A stretch of DNA of 64,000 nucleotides from Methylobacterium sp. 10 (GTDB taxonomy: Bacteria; Pseudomonadota; Alphaproteobacteria; Rhizobiales; Beijerinckiaceae): the NCBI RefSeq assembly GCF_000519085.1, contig NZ_KI912577.1, forward strand, positions 746,501 through 810,500. Direction: 5' to 3'. A model generated the notes under the pieces. It did not search any database, had not been told where the DNA came from, and saw nothing but the letters and a program-made list of their open reading frames with translations. Below, one piece after another: positions 19,501 through 27,267 of the stretch (the stretch's first letter is position 1; every line of letters begins with the position of its first letter). The position numbers and the translations under genes are program-made.

Positions 19501-21246
19501 CGCGAAGGGCGCGGTGGTGGCATTGAGCGCGGCCACGATCGCCGCCTCTTCCTCCGGCACGAGGGGGAGCGCTCCGAGGCGGATTCCGGGATCGGCCAGG
19601 AACGCCTTGAGGAAGGCCGCGAACTGCCCGGCCATGGCCTCGGCGACCTCAACCTCGAAGGTCCGGCCGCAGATGAGGAGCCGAGCCCGGTCCCCGCTCT
19701 CGCTCAGAACCAGCAACAACTCGGAGCCGGAACGCGCCAGGAGACCCGGTTTCGCACCGCCATGGGCCATGCCGATCTTGCGCCATCCGACGGCCCTTTC
19801 GCGCAAGTCCGGCGAGGCGACGCGTGGCGGTAGATCGGCGGCCAGAATCCCCCTGGCGGCGAGGTCCGCGCGCGTTTGTCCGTATGCGGCCCGGAGGTCC
19901 GAGACGGTGCCGTCCCGGTCGAGGGCCAGGGTCAGGGGACGGTCCGGCAGGAACCACGGCTCCAGCCCGCTCCCCGTTTCGTCCTCGGACTTGGTCTCGG
20001 TCTTGGTCTCGGACTTGGTCTCGGACTTGGCCTCCCCGCTCAGCGCCACAGTGACCCGTGGAGCGTCGCAGACGAGGCCGATCCAGGCGACGAAGGCCGC
20101 CGCCGTGTCGTCCAGGCTCGCGGTCCGGGCAAGCGGGATGGCGACGGAATACGGCGCGGCGTCGGTGCCGCCGGACCCGCGACGGGGATAGGGCAGCGTC
20201 GGCGCGGCGACATCGGCCATGCGCTCGATCCAGAACGCCTCGTGGGCGGCGGCAACGCGCTGGGCGGCGGTGATCGCCTCGGCGCGCGGCCCTTCGATCT
20301 CCGGCAGGACCGTGCCGACGTCGAACATCGCCCCGGCCGGCTCGCCACGCGGAGTCGTGAGGCCGGTGAGGACGATCTCGCGATCGGCTGTGGCGACGCA
20401 GACGAGATCGGGCCCCACCCGCGTGATCGTGCCGGGCCGCCGATGATCGGAGGCGGGACCGATGTCCGCGCCCCGGACGAGAACGAGATCCTGCCCGGTG
20501 AAGATTTTCGGCCGCGCCAGCGGATTGTGCACCGGGCCGAAATCGAGGGCGCGGACGAGGGCCGCGATCCTGGCGGCGGGCTGGTGGAAATCCAGGGTCG
20601 CCGCACGATCCGGGCGCTTGAGCCGGCCATGGTAGCTGCGCTCGCCCCTCTGCGGCCTCGCTTCCGCGCGGCCCGAGACGAGCCCGTCGAGGAGGGCGGC
20701 GAAACTGGAGGCTCCGGCTTCGTAGCAGCGGCCATTGAGGCTGAAGACGGTATCATTGGGCAGGATGTCGAAATGCTCCTGCGCCAGGATGGCGCCGGTA
20801 TCGACGGTCTCGTCGATCTGATGCCACGTCACGGCATGGGAGGTCTCCCCGGCGAGGATCGCCCAGGTCGTGGCATGGAGGCCGGCATGCCTCGGCAGGG
20901 GGCCATCGTGAAAGTTGATCGCGCGGCGCCGGACACGGGCGAGGGCCGCCGGCGGGATCACATCGAGGTTGCCGACGCTGAACAGGAAATCGACCGGTGC
21001 CTGGCCCTGGCCCCCCTTCAGGAACGCATCCTTCTCGATGATGGCGAGCCCCGCGCGGCGCGCCCAGTCGGCGGCGCGGGGATCTCGCGTCACAACGGCG
21101 GAGATCGAATGCCCCGCGGCCAGGAAGAGCTCCGCGCATCGGATCAGGAGCGTCCCATCGCCGATGAAGCAGGCGGTGGGTCTCGCATCGTCCTCAGCGT
21201 GATGTGCGACCGTATCGTCCCGAGGACGGTTCCCGATGAATTCCAT
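16567..21246 (-). CDS. NRPS initiation module: formyltransferase - A (with inserted luciferase-like monooxygenase) - PCP
   Basis: About 1559 residues. The N-terminal formyltransferase (about 25-310) keeps the Asn/His/Asp set (INFHDGPLPRHAG near 114; DETVDTG). Next comes a condensation-like remnant (about 360-600) without HHxxxDG, broken by a Ser/Glu/Thr/Lys-rich stretch. The adenylation domain has YTSGSTGRPKG near 735 and FDISVLE with the Asp that contacts the amino group. It is interrupted at about 805-1155 by an FMN-dependent luciferase-like monooxygenase (WTPERHFHAFGG, FASGWQPNDFVLAPERF), then resumes with MYGPTETTIWS and NGKVDR (Lys). The PCP carries GGHSLL near 1487. The inserted domain resembles the MupA/Atu3671 group found in NRPS-PKS genes. 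Likely role: load, N-formylate and oxidise one amino acid, then pass it to the PKS. ATG 21246 (GGAG site) is preferred over GTG 21264. Confidence 0.92.
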   Translation of the reverse strand: MEFIGNRPRDDTVAHHAEDDARPTACFIGDGTLLIRCAELFLAAGHSISAVVTRDPRAADWARRAGLAIIEKDAFLKGGQGQAPVDFLFSVGNLDVIPPAALARVRRRAINFHDGPLPRHAGLHATTWAILAGETSHAVTWHQIDETVDTGAILAQEHFDILPNDTVFSLNGRCYEAGASSFAALLDGLVSGRAEARPQRGERSYHGRLKRPDRAATLDFHQPAARIAALVRALDFGPVHNPLARPKIFTGQDLVLVRGADIGPASDHRRPGTITRVGPDLVCVATADREIVLTGLTTPRGEPAGAMFDVGTVLPEIEGPRAEAITAAQRVAAAHEAFWIERMADVAAPTLPYPRRGSGGTDAAPYSVAIPLARTASLDDTAAAFVAWIGLVCDAPRVTVALSGEAKSETKSETKTETKSEDETGSGLEPWFLPDRPLTLALDRDGTVSDLRAAYGQTRADLAARGILAADLPPRVASPDLRERAVGWRKIGMAHGGAKPGLLARSGSELLLVLSESGDRARLLICGRTFEVEVAEAMAGQFAAFLKAFLADPGIRLGALPLVPEEEAAIVAALNATTAPFAEDRSIHDEIAARAAASPERDAVIAGKARLTYGDLDRSAGELAGRLVAAGIGPGTIVGICHERVPDLVVAVLATLKAGAAYLPLDAEYPRERLAYMLEDSGAEVLLTSRPIQERLAFASTTVLYTAEAQGEVASPPGRAGGADLAYVIYTSGSTGRPKGVAITHRNLMNFCAGMDARIPHDPPGIWLAATSLSFDISVLEILWTLARGFTLVLHGQRSEPSSGPGFSLFYFSNDDAADPQDKYRLLLEGARFADRNGFEAVWTPERHFHAFGGLYPNAALSAAALASCTERVKIRAGSCVLPLHHPLRVAEDWAMIDNLSKGRAGIAFASGWQPNDFVLAPERFAERKERMAGQIDDIRRLWRGERLPFPNPLGKIVEIGTMPRPIQPELPMWLTAAGNPDTFVQAGRLGCGVLTHLLGQTLEELADKIRQYRMAWRDAGHAGEGHVTLMLHTFVGEDEDLVRETVREPMKRYLGSAMDLVRQAAWTFPTFVQRAASDGRTPADILDAGDLSAADRDALLDHAFERYHRTSGLFGTPESCLGMVEAVRRIGTDEIACLIDFGVPTDLALDHLENLKRLMVMAGTLTATVPASVPEDIVRHRVTHFQCTPSMARMLVADAAGRHALGQLGTMMVGGEALSAELAGRLRDLLPGKLLCMYGPTETTIWSAVVEIDGVGRAMTLGEPIANTTLHVLDAHRRPCPAHVAGELHIGGEGLARGYLGREDLTAERFVPNPFGPGRLYRTGDLVRRDASGALVFLGRLDHQVKVRGHRIELGEIEAALARQPGIAAAIVVAREDSDGDQRLVGYVTARDGAVLRPEALREAVASTLPAFMVPAVIAVLPALPMTLNGKVDRGALPAPQQLPETQPASPEVPMSSVEALIAGIWGEALGRPVVATTENFFDLGGHSLLVVQVQRRLGEELRREIAITDLFRFPTIRTLSLHLGGFATGPSAADRGHDRAKARQALRRRQEMPATVA
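19980..20035 (-). repeat. Short in-frame tandem repeat inside the NRPS
   Basis: Imperfect 12-bp units (GGTCTCGGACTT type on the plus strand) are repeated about four times and encode alternating Ser/Glu/Thr/Lys residues in the condensation-like remnant. Slippage here would change linker length in steps of four residues without breaking the frame. Confidence 0.65.
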
Positions 21247-21541
21247 CTCGACAGGCTCCGGCACCGCTGCACGTCATGGGAATCGATGGCATGAAACAAG
21301 AAAACAGCTTTCGAATGTCGGACATCGAGACGAAAGGCTTGTTTCCGGCAAACAATGACGTCAATTACAATAACAATTTGGGATGAAGATCGAATATTGG
21401 ATAACGATCCGGACAAAATCCGCACCCGTCATCATTCCTGAAAGGGATTATTGAGACGAACCCGGGGCCGCATGACGCACCGAAATCGTTTCATCGACCT
21501 TCCAAATAAAGAATGCTGTTTTAATCCGCGCAAGAGAAGCG
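21247..21541 (-). promoter_or_regulatory. Probable promoter region of the NRPS-PKS-fkbM genes
   Basis: 295 bases, A+T-rich relative to its surroundings, directly upstream of the NRPS start and downstream of the coiled-coil gene. It holds two small inverted repeats: ATGTC/GACAT around a single G at 21315-21325, and TTGTTT (21339-21344) with AAACAA (21350-21355). These are candidate operators. No -35/-10 pair could be assigned confidently. Confidence 0.45.
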
Positions 21542-22609
21542 CTACTTCGGATTACTGAGCTTTTTCCCCGAGGGCGCCCCGTCGCCGCGGGCGGATTTCA
21601 ATTGCGGCGCCCCCTGGGTCAGCGGCGGGCGTGTGAGTGACGAAACCGGAAGACGCGAGGCCCGGACCGGTTCGTGGACCTCGCCGTTCGGGCCGGCGCC
21701 TCCGTCATCGGACCGCGCCTTCGCGGTGGGGGAAGACTCTGCCGGTGCCGGCGCGGCGGCGTTCGCCGGGGGCCGCCCGCGATTCGGGCGCGGTGACGCG
21801 CGGCGGAGGACGGGGGGCGTCGGCGTCGCTTTCGGCTTCGATGGGGCGATGCCCCTCGCATAGGACAGGGCGTCGAGGGAGGCGAAGGTGGCGCCGCCGA
21901 GCGTCAACCATCTCGGGCGCAGGTCGCTCACGGGCGCATCGTCCACCGGCGCGAGCTCCGGGACCTTGGCGGCAGCGGCCCGCGCCGCGCCGGACCCGCC
22001 CTCCGCAACGTCGGCCTTGGCGGCGTCGATTGCCGCGTCGGCATCGACTGACGCCAGCTCCATCCGCGCCGGGGCATCCCCATCGCGGGCGAGCCCGGCC
22101 TCCGCCAGGGCGGTCTCGGACACCCGGCGGGCCTCATCCGCCAGCGTCTGCGCCCGGATCGCGGCATCGGCGCGGGCCTGGAGATCCGCAGCCTCGGACC
22201 GGAGGGTCGACACCTCCCCGCGACTGGCCTCGAACTGCCCTTCGAGGCGCCGGAGCGCCTGCTCGCGGTCCTCCGCGCGGGCGGACAGGAGCTGGCGATC
22301 GTAACGCGTCCGCTTCAGGTCGGCCTCCACGGCCTCCAGCGCCCGGCGCCCCTCATCGACCTGCCGGCCCAGGAGGGAGCGGGCGATCTCGGCCGCGTCC
22401 TTCTCCGAACGAAGCTCCAGGGCGAGGGTCGTGATCCTGTCCTCGGCCTGCTGCAAGGCGGCTCGATATCCGTCCTGAGTCTGGCGCGCCTCGCGTGCTC
22501 CCACGGACCGGGTCGTCTCGACGACGAAGCCGAACACGATCGCGCTGAGGATGGAGGTCGCGGCCAGCAGCCAATAGAGGTTGCCCGAAAAGCGGGACCC
22601 CGGCCGCAT
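21542..22609 (-). CDS. Membrane-anchored coiled-coil protein of unknown function
   Basis: I do not recognise a family. From ATG 22609 the protein has about 355 residues: one N-terminal membrane helix (LLAATSILSAIVFGFVV), a charged, Glu/Arg/Ala-rich coiled coil over about 30-185, then a Pro/Ala/Ser-rich, probably disordered C-terminus (about 200-355). The frame is open upstream to 23041, with another ATG at 22771, but the extra sequence is not protein-like and runs into A+T-rich DNA. The topology recalls accessory proteins of polysaccharide secretion. It precedes the NRPS gene on the same strand with about 300 bases between them, so it is probably a separate unit. Confidence 0.6.
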   Translation of the reverse strand: MRPGSRFSGNLYWLLAATSILSAIVFGFVVETTRSVGAREARQTQDGYRAALQQAEDRITTLALELRSEKDAAEIARSLLGRQVDEGRRALEAVEADLKRTRYDRQLLSARAEDREQALRRLEGQFEASRGEVSTLRSEAADLQARADAAIRAQTLADEARRVSETALAEAGLARDGDAPARMELASVDADAAIDAAKADVAEGGSGAARAAAAKVPELAPVDDAPVSDLRPRWLTLGGATFASLDALSYARGIAPSKPKATPTPPVLRRASPRPNRGRPPANAAAPAPAESSPTAKARSDDGGAGPNGEVHEPVRASRLPVSSLTRPPLTQGAPQLKSARGDGAPSGKKLSNPK

Positions 22610-23195
22610 CGGGCCGACGAGGTCGGCATGGTCGTGTCGGAACGACTCGGCCCACCCCCCTCCCCCGGGAAACGGCGCGCGGACCGAACCGGCCTGCGCC
22701 GGATCGCAGGAGCCGATCGATCTCTTGGAGCCGGCAAAGCTGTTATGAGTGTCCAACCACCTGCCCAACATATCGAATCTCACATGACTGCAGCTGTATG
22801 CCGCCGATTGTACCTCGCACTGCCAGTCATCGGAGATCGAAAGAGACCTACTCCGAACGGACGATCTGGGCGTATGACCCGACCCGAACGATCCGAGCGG
22901 AATCAATACAGTCCCTGAATGTGAGATGCCGCAGGAATCCGCGAGTGCACCTCTCAATGTTCGCACAGAAAACCGTCGCAAATTAGCATTTGCGTAGATA
23001 TTCCAGATGGACCGGAGAAGTCGGAATCTGCCATCGATCAAATGGGATGACCAAATAAGGATTATCTAACCCATTTTTCATTGACGATTAGATTGTTCCA
23101 ATTCATACCAGACTCTCAATTTAATGTATCGAACTGTACATTACTTGAAGACGGAGAGATCGATTTATTCAACGCGATTTGGTGGGGGTCCAGCG
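22610..23195. other. Divergent intergenic region, A+T-rich
   Basis: About 585 bases between the coiled-coil gene and the LuxR-type regulator. From about 22780, and most clearly from 22980 to 23130, A+T content is far above the local average. This suggests promoters for one or both genes. No supported gene. Confidence 0.4.
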
Positions 23196-23999
23196 ATGAT
23201 TCATGTATCGGGAACTACCTTTCCACGACTCAATTTTGCTCCCGCAAAACGTCCGGCCATCGTCATTAGCGGTGGAACGGCGCTCTACAGGGAAGGTTTA
23301 CGCTATATCTTGATAAAGAGCGGCTTCGACGTGGTTTCCATGGTGGGAAGCCTGGATCAAGTCCAAGATTTTAACGAAACATTTGAATCAAATCTTATTA
23401 TTATCATGAGTCTTCAACCGAAAGCAGATGCGCCGACCGAAGACATCCTTGGCGCTCGTCTTCGTTTTCCCCATAGCTTCATCATCTGCATCTGCGCGAC
23501 CTGTGAAGCCGAGCATGTGGCTCCGATGCTGGAAAGCGGCGCGGCGGCCATCCTTCTCTCCAGCGCCGGTTCGGATACGCTGGTGCAGGCCCTGGAACTG
23601 ATCCTTCTCGATCACTGCGTCGTGCCGCACCTGTCCATTCGTGCGAATGTGAAGACCGAGCCATGCCAGGAGGAGGATCAGGCACCCGCGTCCACCAGCG
23701 AGGATCGACCTCCCTCGGACGATCAGGCATTCCATCTCTCGGAGCGGGAACTCAGCATCATCGCCTGCCTGATCAAGGGCGATTCGAACCGCGCGATCGC
23801 CGAGCGCCTGGCCATTGCCGAAGGGCGCGTGAAGGGCAACGTGAAGTCGATCCTCCGGAAGATCAATGTTCGAAATAGAACACAGGCCGCTCTCTGGGGT
23901 ATCAAATACTGTAACGCCGGAGACCGGACCCGTCTGGTCGTGCATCATCCGGGTGTCGCGTCCCTGAACGACGTGCTCGAAGGTATGGCGGCCGTGTAG
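23196..23999 (+). CDS. LuxR-family regulator with degenerate receiver domain
   Basis: About 267 residues from ATG 23196 (GGTGGGGG upstream). The N-terminal half (about 20-140) follows the fold pattern of a response-regulator receiver (AIVISGGTALYREGLRYIL at its start), but where the phospho-accepting Asp should lie the strand reads LIIIMSLQ, so ordinary phosphorylation is unlikely. The C-terminal LuxR/GerE helix-turn-helix (about 190-250) has LSERELSIIACLIKGDSNRAI and a run ending INVRNRTQAA. It is closely related to the regulator at 34867-35652. Together they bracket the sugar-nucleotide/glycosyltransferase block, suggesting control of polysaccharide genes. Confidence 0.82.
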   Translation: MIHVSGTTFPRLNFAPAKRPAIVISGGTALYREGLRYILIKSGFDVVSMVGSLDQVQDFNETFESNLIIIMSLQPKADAPTEDILGARLRFPHSFIICICATCEAEHVAPMLESGAAAILLSSAGSDTLVQALELILLDHCVVPHLSIRANVKTEPCQEEDQAPASTSEDRPPSDDQAFHLSERELSIIACLIKGDSNRAIAERLAIAEGRVKGNVKSILRKINVRNRTQAALWGIKYCNAGDRTRLVVHHPGVASLNDVLEGMAAV

Positions 24000-24007
24000 T
24001 ACCAAGT

Positions 24008-24043
24008 CTCGGTGACCCTGACCCATAGGTCAGGGTCACCGAG
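24008..24043 (+). terminator. Strong hairpin just after the LuxR-type gene
   Basis: Perfect 16-base arms (24008-24023 and 24028-24043, beginning CTCGGTGACC) with a four-base CATA loop, 8 bases after the stop codon. The stem is strong enough to end transcription, but no T-tract follows, so it may instead be a palindromic repeat or RNA-stabilising structure. Confidence 0.5.
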
Positions 24044-24775
24044 GTCCGGCGGACGACCGCCGCCGCGCCGTCGCGCGGGCGGACCTCGATGAGTCAGGCT
24101 CGTCGAGGTCCGGCATAAGTGCCTGCTCTGCTCGTTTTTCCAACGATTGACCTCAGCCTGAAACGCCGCGTAGCGGCCTCGAAGGAGGGTTCCAGGGATC
24201 GCTTCGGCGTCTGGAGGTCTCCTTCGAGGCCCTTTGCTTGAGCAAAGGGCACCTCAGGACGAGGAGATCTGTTTGGATGATCGACTTTGGCATGAGCATC
24301 CTCTGAGAAATTCGAGCGAGCGGGCTCCGAGAATCTCACGCAACGTCCGGTGACGAGGGGCTCTCGCCCCGAGCACGACAGCGCAGCGGGAGTCTCGCGA
24401 GAGACGCATCGAGACCGCCCGCGAGACCCTTGGCCCCGCCGAGACCGTACCGAGCCGCTTTCGGCACCGGCCATGCCCCCATCCGCGACGGCGTCGCCAC
24501 GCCGATCCCGTCGACTGACGCACCATGCGCTGCCCTGCCCCGATGTCGGGCACCAACGGTCATGTCCAGTCGATCGGCGCGGATGAAGCCTGTCGCATCA
24601 GAAATTGCCCCGACTAACCCCTTCGAGCACCAGCTTGCCTTGACTGGGCACGATCGAAGACATCGGTTTTCATTAGTTATTAGTCCGATTGTTCTTTTGA
24701 TTTACAAAATCCATCACATTAAATTGATGATCAAGACTAATGAAGATCGTTTTCATGACGTGATGGAAGAGAGCC
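24044..24775. other. Long non-coding interval with repeat element and promoter-like end
   Basis: About 730 bases without a supported gene. It contains the 114-bp palindromic repeat at 24152-24265. Its last 120 bases (about 24660-24775) are A+T-rich and probably hold the promoter of the epimerase gene. Small open frames in the middle lack family resemblance and ribosome sites. Confidence 0.5.
24152..24265. repeat. 114-bp imperfect palindromic element, copy 1
   Basis: Can fold as a long hairpin: outer arms CCTCAGCCTG/CTCAGGACGAGG, middle arms CCTCGAAGGAG/CTCCTTCGAGG, inner arms TTCCAG/CTGGAG. A second element of exactly the same length and most of the same sequence lies at 28484-28597. Both are intergenic. 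Confidence 0.85.
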
Positions 24776-25867
24776 ATGAACGCAAGAATTGCTGTTACGG
24801 GGGCCGGCGGATATATCGGATCCGTCATGGTCGGAGAACTGCTTCGCCACGGATACAGGGTCAGGGCCATCGACACGTTCTATTTCGGAACGCCTACCCT
24901 TTCGAAGTACGACGGCCACCCGAAGCTCGAGCTCGTCAAGCAGGATATCAGAACCATCGACCACCGCGCCTATGACGACTGCGATTATGCCATCGATCTC
25001 GCCGCCTTATCGAACGATCCCTCCGGCGATCTCGACCCGGAGCTGACACGATCCATCAACGAGAAGGGCCGGATACGGGCCGCGATGGCCGCCAAGCGTG
25101 CCGGCGTCTGCCGCTACCTCTTCGCCAGTTCCTGCGCGGTCTACGGCGCCGGCCAGGACATGTTCCTCACCGAGGACACGCCGCTACGCCCGCTCACCGT
25201 CTACGCGCAGACCTGCGCCAGGGCAGAAGAGGCCGTGCTCGCCCTGAACACCGGCCATTTCGTCGCCACCGCGCTCAGGAACGCCACCGTCTTCGGCCTG
25301 TCGCCGCGCATGCGGTTCGACCTCGTCGTCAACCAGATGACCTTCGACGCCCTGGATCGCGGCCGCATCACGGTGGGGGGCGATGGCTCGCAATGGCGCC
25401 CCCTGGTCCATGTGCGGGACGTGGCCGCCGCGTTCCTCGGCGCCCTGCGCGCTCCCGCCGGAGCCGTCGCCGGGGAGGCCTTCAACGTCGGCTGGGACAA
25501 TCGCCAGATCGTCGACATCGCGCTCGCGGTAAAGAACACCGTCACGAGGCCGAGCGAGATCGAGTTCATGCCCGGCGGACCCGACCGGCGCGATTACCAT
25601 GTGAGCTTCGCCAAGGCGCGTGAACACTTCGGCTTCGGGGCACGGCACCGGATCGAAGACGCCGTCATCGAGATCCAGAACGCCATCGAAGCCAAGCTCC
25701 TGCGCAACACGCCCGCCTGCAACACGGTCAAGTGGTACAAGATGCTGCTCGCCGATCCGCTCCAGGGGTTGAGCCTGCCCATCGCGGCCGAGGAGACCGT
25801 CGCCGCGAGCCCGAGCGTCTTCCCCCGTCCGCAATTCGAGACCGCCGCGGACGTGGCGCGCGCCTGA
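24776..25867 (+). CDS. NAD-dependent epimerase/dehydratase-like protein lacking the catalytic lysine
   Basis: Extended SDR of 363 residues. The N-terminal cofactor motif is GAGGYIGS; SSCAVYG and the substrate-side phrase ATVFGLSPRMRFDLVVN are clear and match sugar-nucleotide epimerases. The catalytic YxxxK is replaced: Tyr143 is followed by AQT and then Cys147 instead of Lys. Either chemistry is altered or the protein binds rather than converts its substrate. It begins the rightward operon with the GT4 and DegT genes, so a sugar-nucleotide role in the polysaccharide locus is likely. The A+T-rich DNA upstream is the probable promoter. Confidence 0.82.
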   Translation: MNARIAVTGAGGYIGSVMVGELLRHGYRVRAIDTFYFGTPTLSKYDGHPKLELVKQDIRTIDHRAYDDCDYAIDLAALSNDPSGDLDPELTRSINEKGRIRAAMAAKRAGVCRYLFASSCAVYGAGQDMFLTEDTPLRPLTVYAQTCARAEEAVLALNTGHFVATALRNATVFGLSPRMRFDLVVNQMTFDALDRGRITVGGDGSQWRPLVHVRDVAAAFLGALRAPAGAVAGEAFNVGWDNRQIVDIALAVKNTVTRPSEIEFMPGGPDRRDYHVSFAKAREHFGFGARHRIEDAVIEIQNAIEAKLLRNTPACNTVKWYKMLLADPLQGLSLPIAAEETVAASPSVFPRPQFETAADVARA

Positions 25868-25927
25868 ACAGGACGCGCCTTGCGCGGATCCGGACCCGCG
25901 CCTCCCATCGACCGGCCCAAGAGTGCC

Positions 25928-25982
25928 GTGTCGCAGGTTTTCGATCGCAGAACCGGGGGCCACTTCTGCGAAACCTGCTTTG
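25928..25982. repeat. AACCGGT-core palindromic repeat, copy A
   Basis: Nested inverted repeats in the short gap before the GT4 gene: outer GCAGGTTT (25933-25940)/AAACCTGC (25971-25978), inner CGCAGAA (25946-25952)/TTCTGCG (25964-25970) around an AACCGGGGGCCAC core. It has the same layout as the copy at 57129-57180. Confidence 0.75.
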
Positions 25983-25992
25983 GAGGACAGCC

Positions 25993-27267
25993 ATGCGAGC
26001 CTATGACATGCCTTCCTCGTCCCCGGTCCGACGGCCGGATGGCGGCTCCCCGCTGTCCGTCCGTCACGTCATCATCGAGAACAAGGAGGGATATCCTTCC
26101 TTCGCCAACGGTATTCATCAGAATACCCGCTCCCTCGTCACCGAACAGACCCTGTCGGGCGAGGCGTCCCGCATCCTGTTCCTGTCGCGCGATCCGTTCG
26201 GGATGACGGTGCCGGCGGGCATCCGGCTGGATCATATCCCGCTGGACGGGCGCAGGATCCTCGGCCGCACGGTCAGCCTGTCGCGCCGCTCCCGCGAGGC
26301 TTTCCTCGACGGGGCCGACACGCGGACGATCTTTCATTTCCACGGGGCGCGCCAACCGCTCCTGGTCCCGCTGACACGGATGCTGCGGCGGCGCGGCATC
26401 CCTTACGTCATCAGCCTCCACGCCTGCTTCTCGCATTTCTACGATCGGGCGGGCCGGCTGGTGAAGCCGTCGACGGCCCTCTACGTCCGGCTGCTGGAGC
26501 GCAGGGTTCTCGAAGGCGCGCGCTTCGTCCACGTCATCACCGCCCTGGAACAGGCCGAACTGCGCCGCCTGGCGCCGAAGGCCCGGTCGGTCCTCGTGCC
26601 CCACGGGGTCTATTCGAGCGCGGTCGGCGGGCGTCCGGGATTCGTCGACAGGCCCGGCCCGGCCGGAGGCTCGCCCGTCTTCGGCTTCTGCGGCCGGCTC
26701 GCGACGTTCCACAAGGGCCTCGACCTCCTGATCGAGGGGTTCGCCCTCTACCGGCGGCAGGGCGGCGCGGGCCGCCTCGTCGTCATGGGCCCCGGCGACG
26801 AGCGCGAGGCACTGGCGGCGATGGCCCGCCGCCTCGGGGTCGACACCGCCGTGATTTTCGAGGCGCCGCGCTACGGAGCCGACCGGGACGAGGTCGTGCG
26901 GGCCTGGGACTTCTTCGCCTTTCCCTCGCGGCTCGACCGCTGGCCGACGGCGGCACTGGAAGCGCAGATCCTCGGCGTGCCGCTCCTCATCACCGCCGAG
27001 GCGGGCATGACCGAGGCGATGGCACGCCACGGCGCCGGCCTTCTCATCGAGGATCTGACGGCCGAGGCCGTGGCCCGGTCCCTCGCCCGGGCCTCTTCCC
27101 TCGATTCCGCGGAATGGCAGGCGATGTCGCGCGGCGCCCACCGGATGGGGTGCTCGGCCGACTGGACCGTGGTCGCGGCGCGCCTGCAGGCCCTCTACCG
27201 AACCACACCGGCATCGCCGGCCCTCAGCGACCCCATGGAGGCAACCGATGGCAGTCCCGTTCTATAG
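25993..27267 (+). CDS. GT4-family glycosyltransferase
   Basis: 424 residues from ATG 25993, preceded by GGAGG. It has a GT-B layout: an N-terminal half with FHFHGARQPLLVPLTRML and HACFSHFY, and a C-terminal GT4 domain from about 225 with FGFCGRLATFHKGLDLLIEG, VVMGPGDE and the donor-binding region WDFFAFPSRLDRWPTAALEA. It is predicted to transfer a sugar from a nucleotide donor to the lipid-linked polysaccharide unit at the cytoplasmic face. Its last 20 bases overlap the aminotransferase gene, implying translational coupling. The frame is open upstream into the palindromic repeat, which is not part of the protein. Confidence 0.87.
   Translation: MRAYDMPSSSPVRRPDGGSPLSVRHVIIENKEGYPSFANGIHQNTRSLVTEQTLSGEASRILFLSRDPFGMTVPAGIRLDHIPLDGRRILGRTVSLSRRSREAFLDGADTRTIFHFHGARQPLLVPLTRMLRRRGIPYVISLHACFSHFYDRAGRLVKPSTALYVRLLERRVLEGARFVHVITALEQAELRRLAPKARSVLVPHGVYSSAVGGRPGFVDRPGPAGGSPVFGFCGRLATFHKGLDLLIEGFALYRRQGGAGRLVVMGPGDEREALAAMARRLGVDTAVIFEAPRYGADRDEVVRAWDFFAFPSRLDRWPTAALEAQILGVPLLITAEAGMTEAMARHGAGLLIEDLTAEAVARSLARASSLDSAEWQAMSRGAHRMGCSADWTVVAARLQALYRTTPASPALSDPMEATDGSPVL

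Noticed and set aside
24044-24600. Small open frames in the long intergenic gap, considered as a small gene
   Set aside because: They overlap the palindromic repeat, lack ribosome sites and have no family resemblance.
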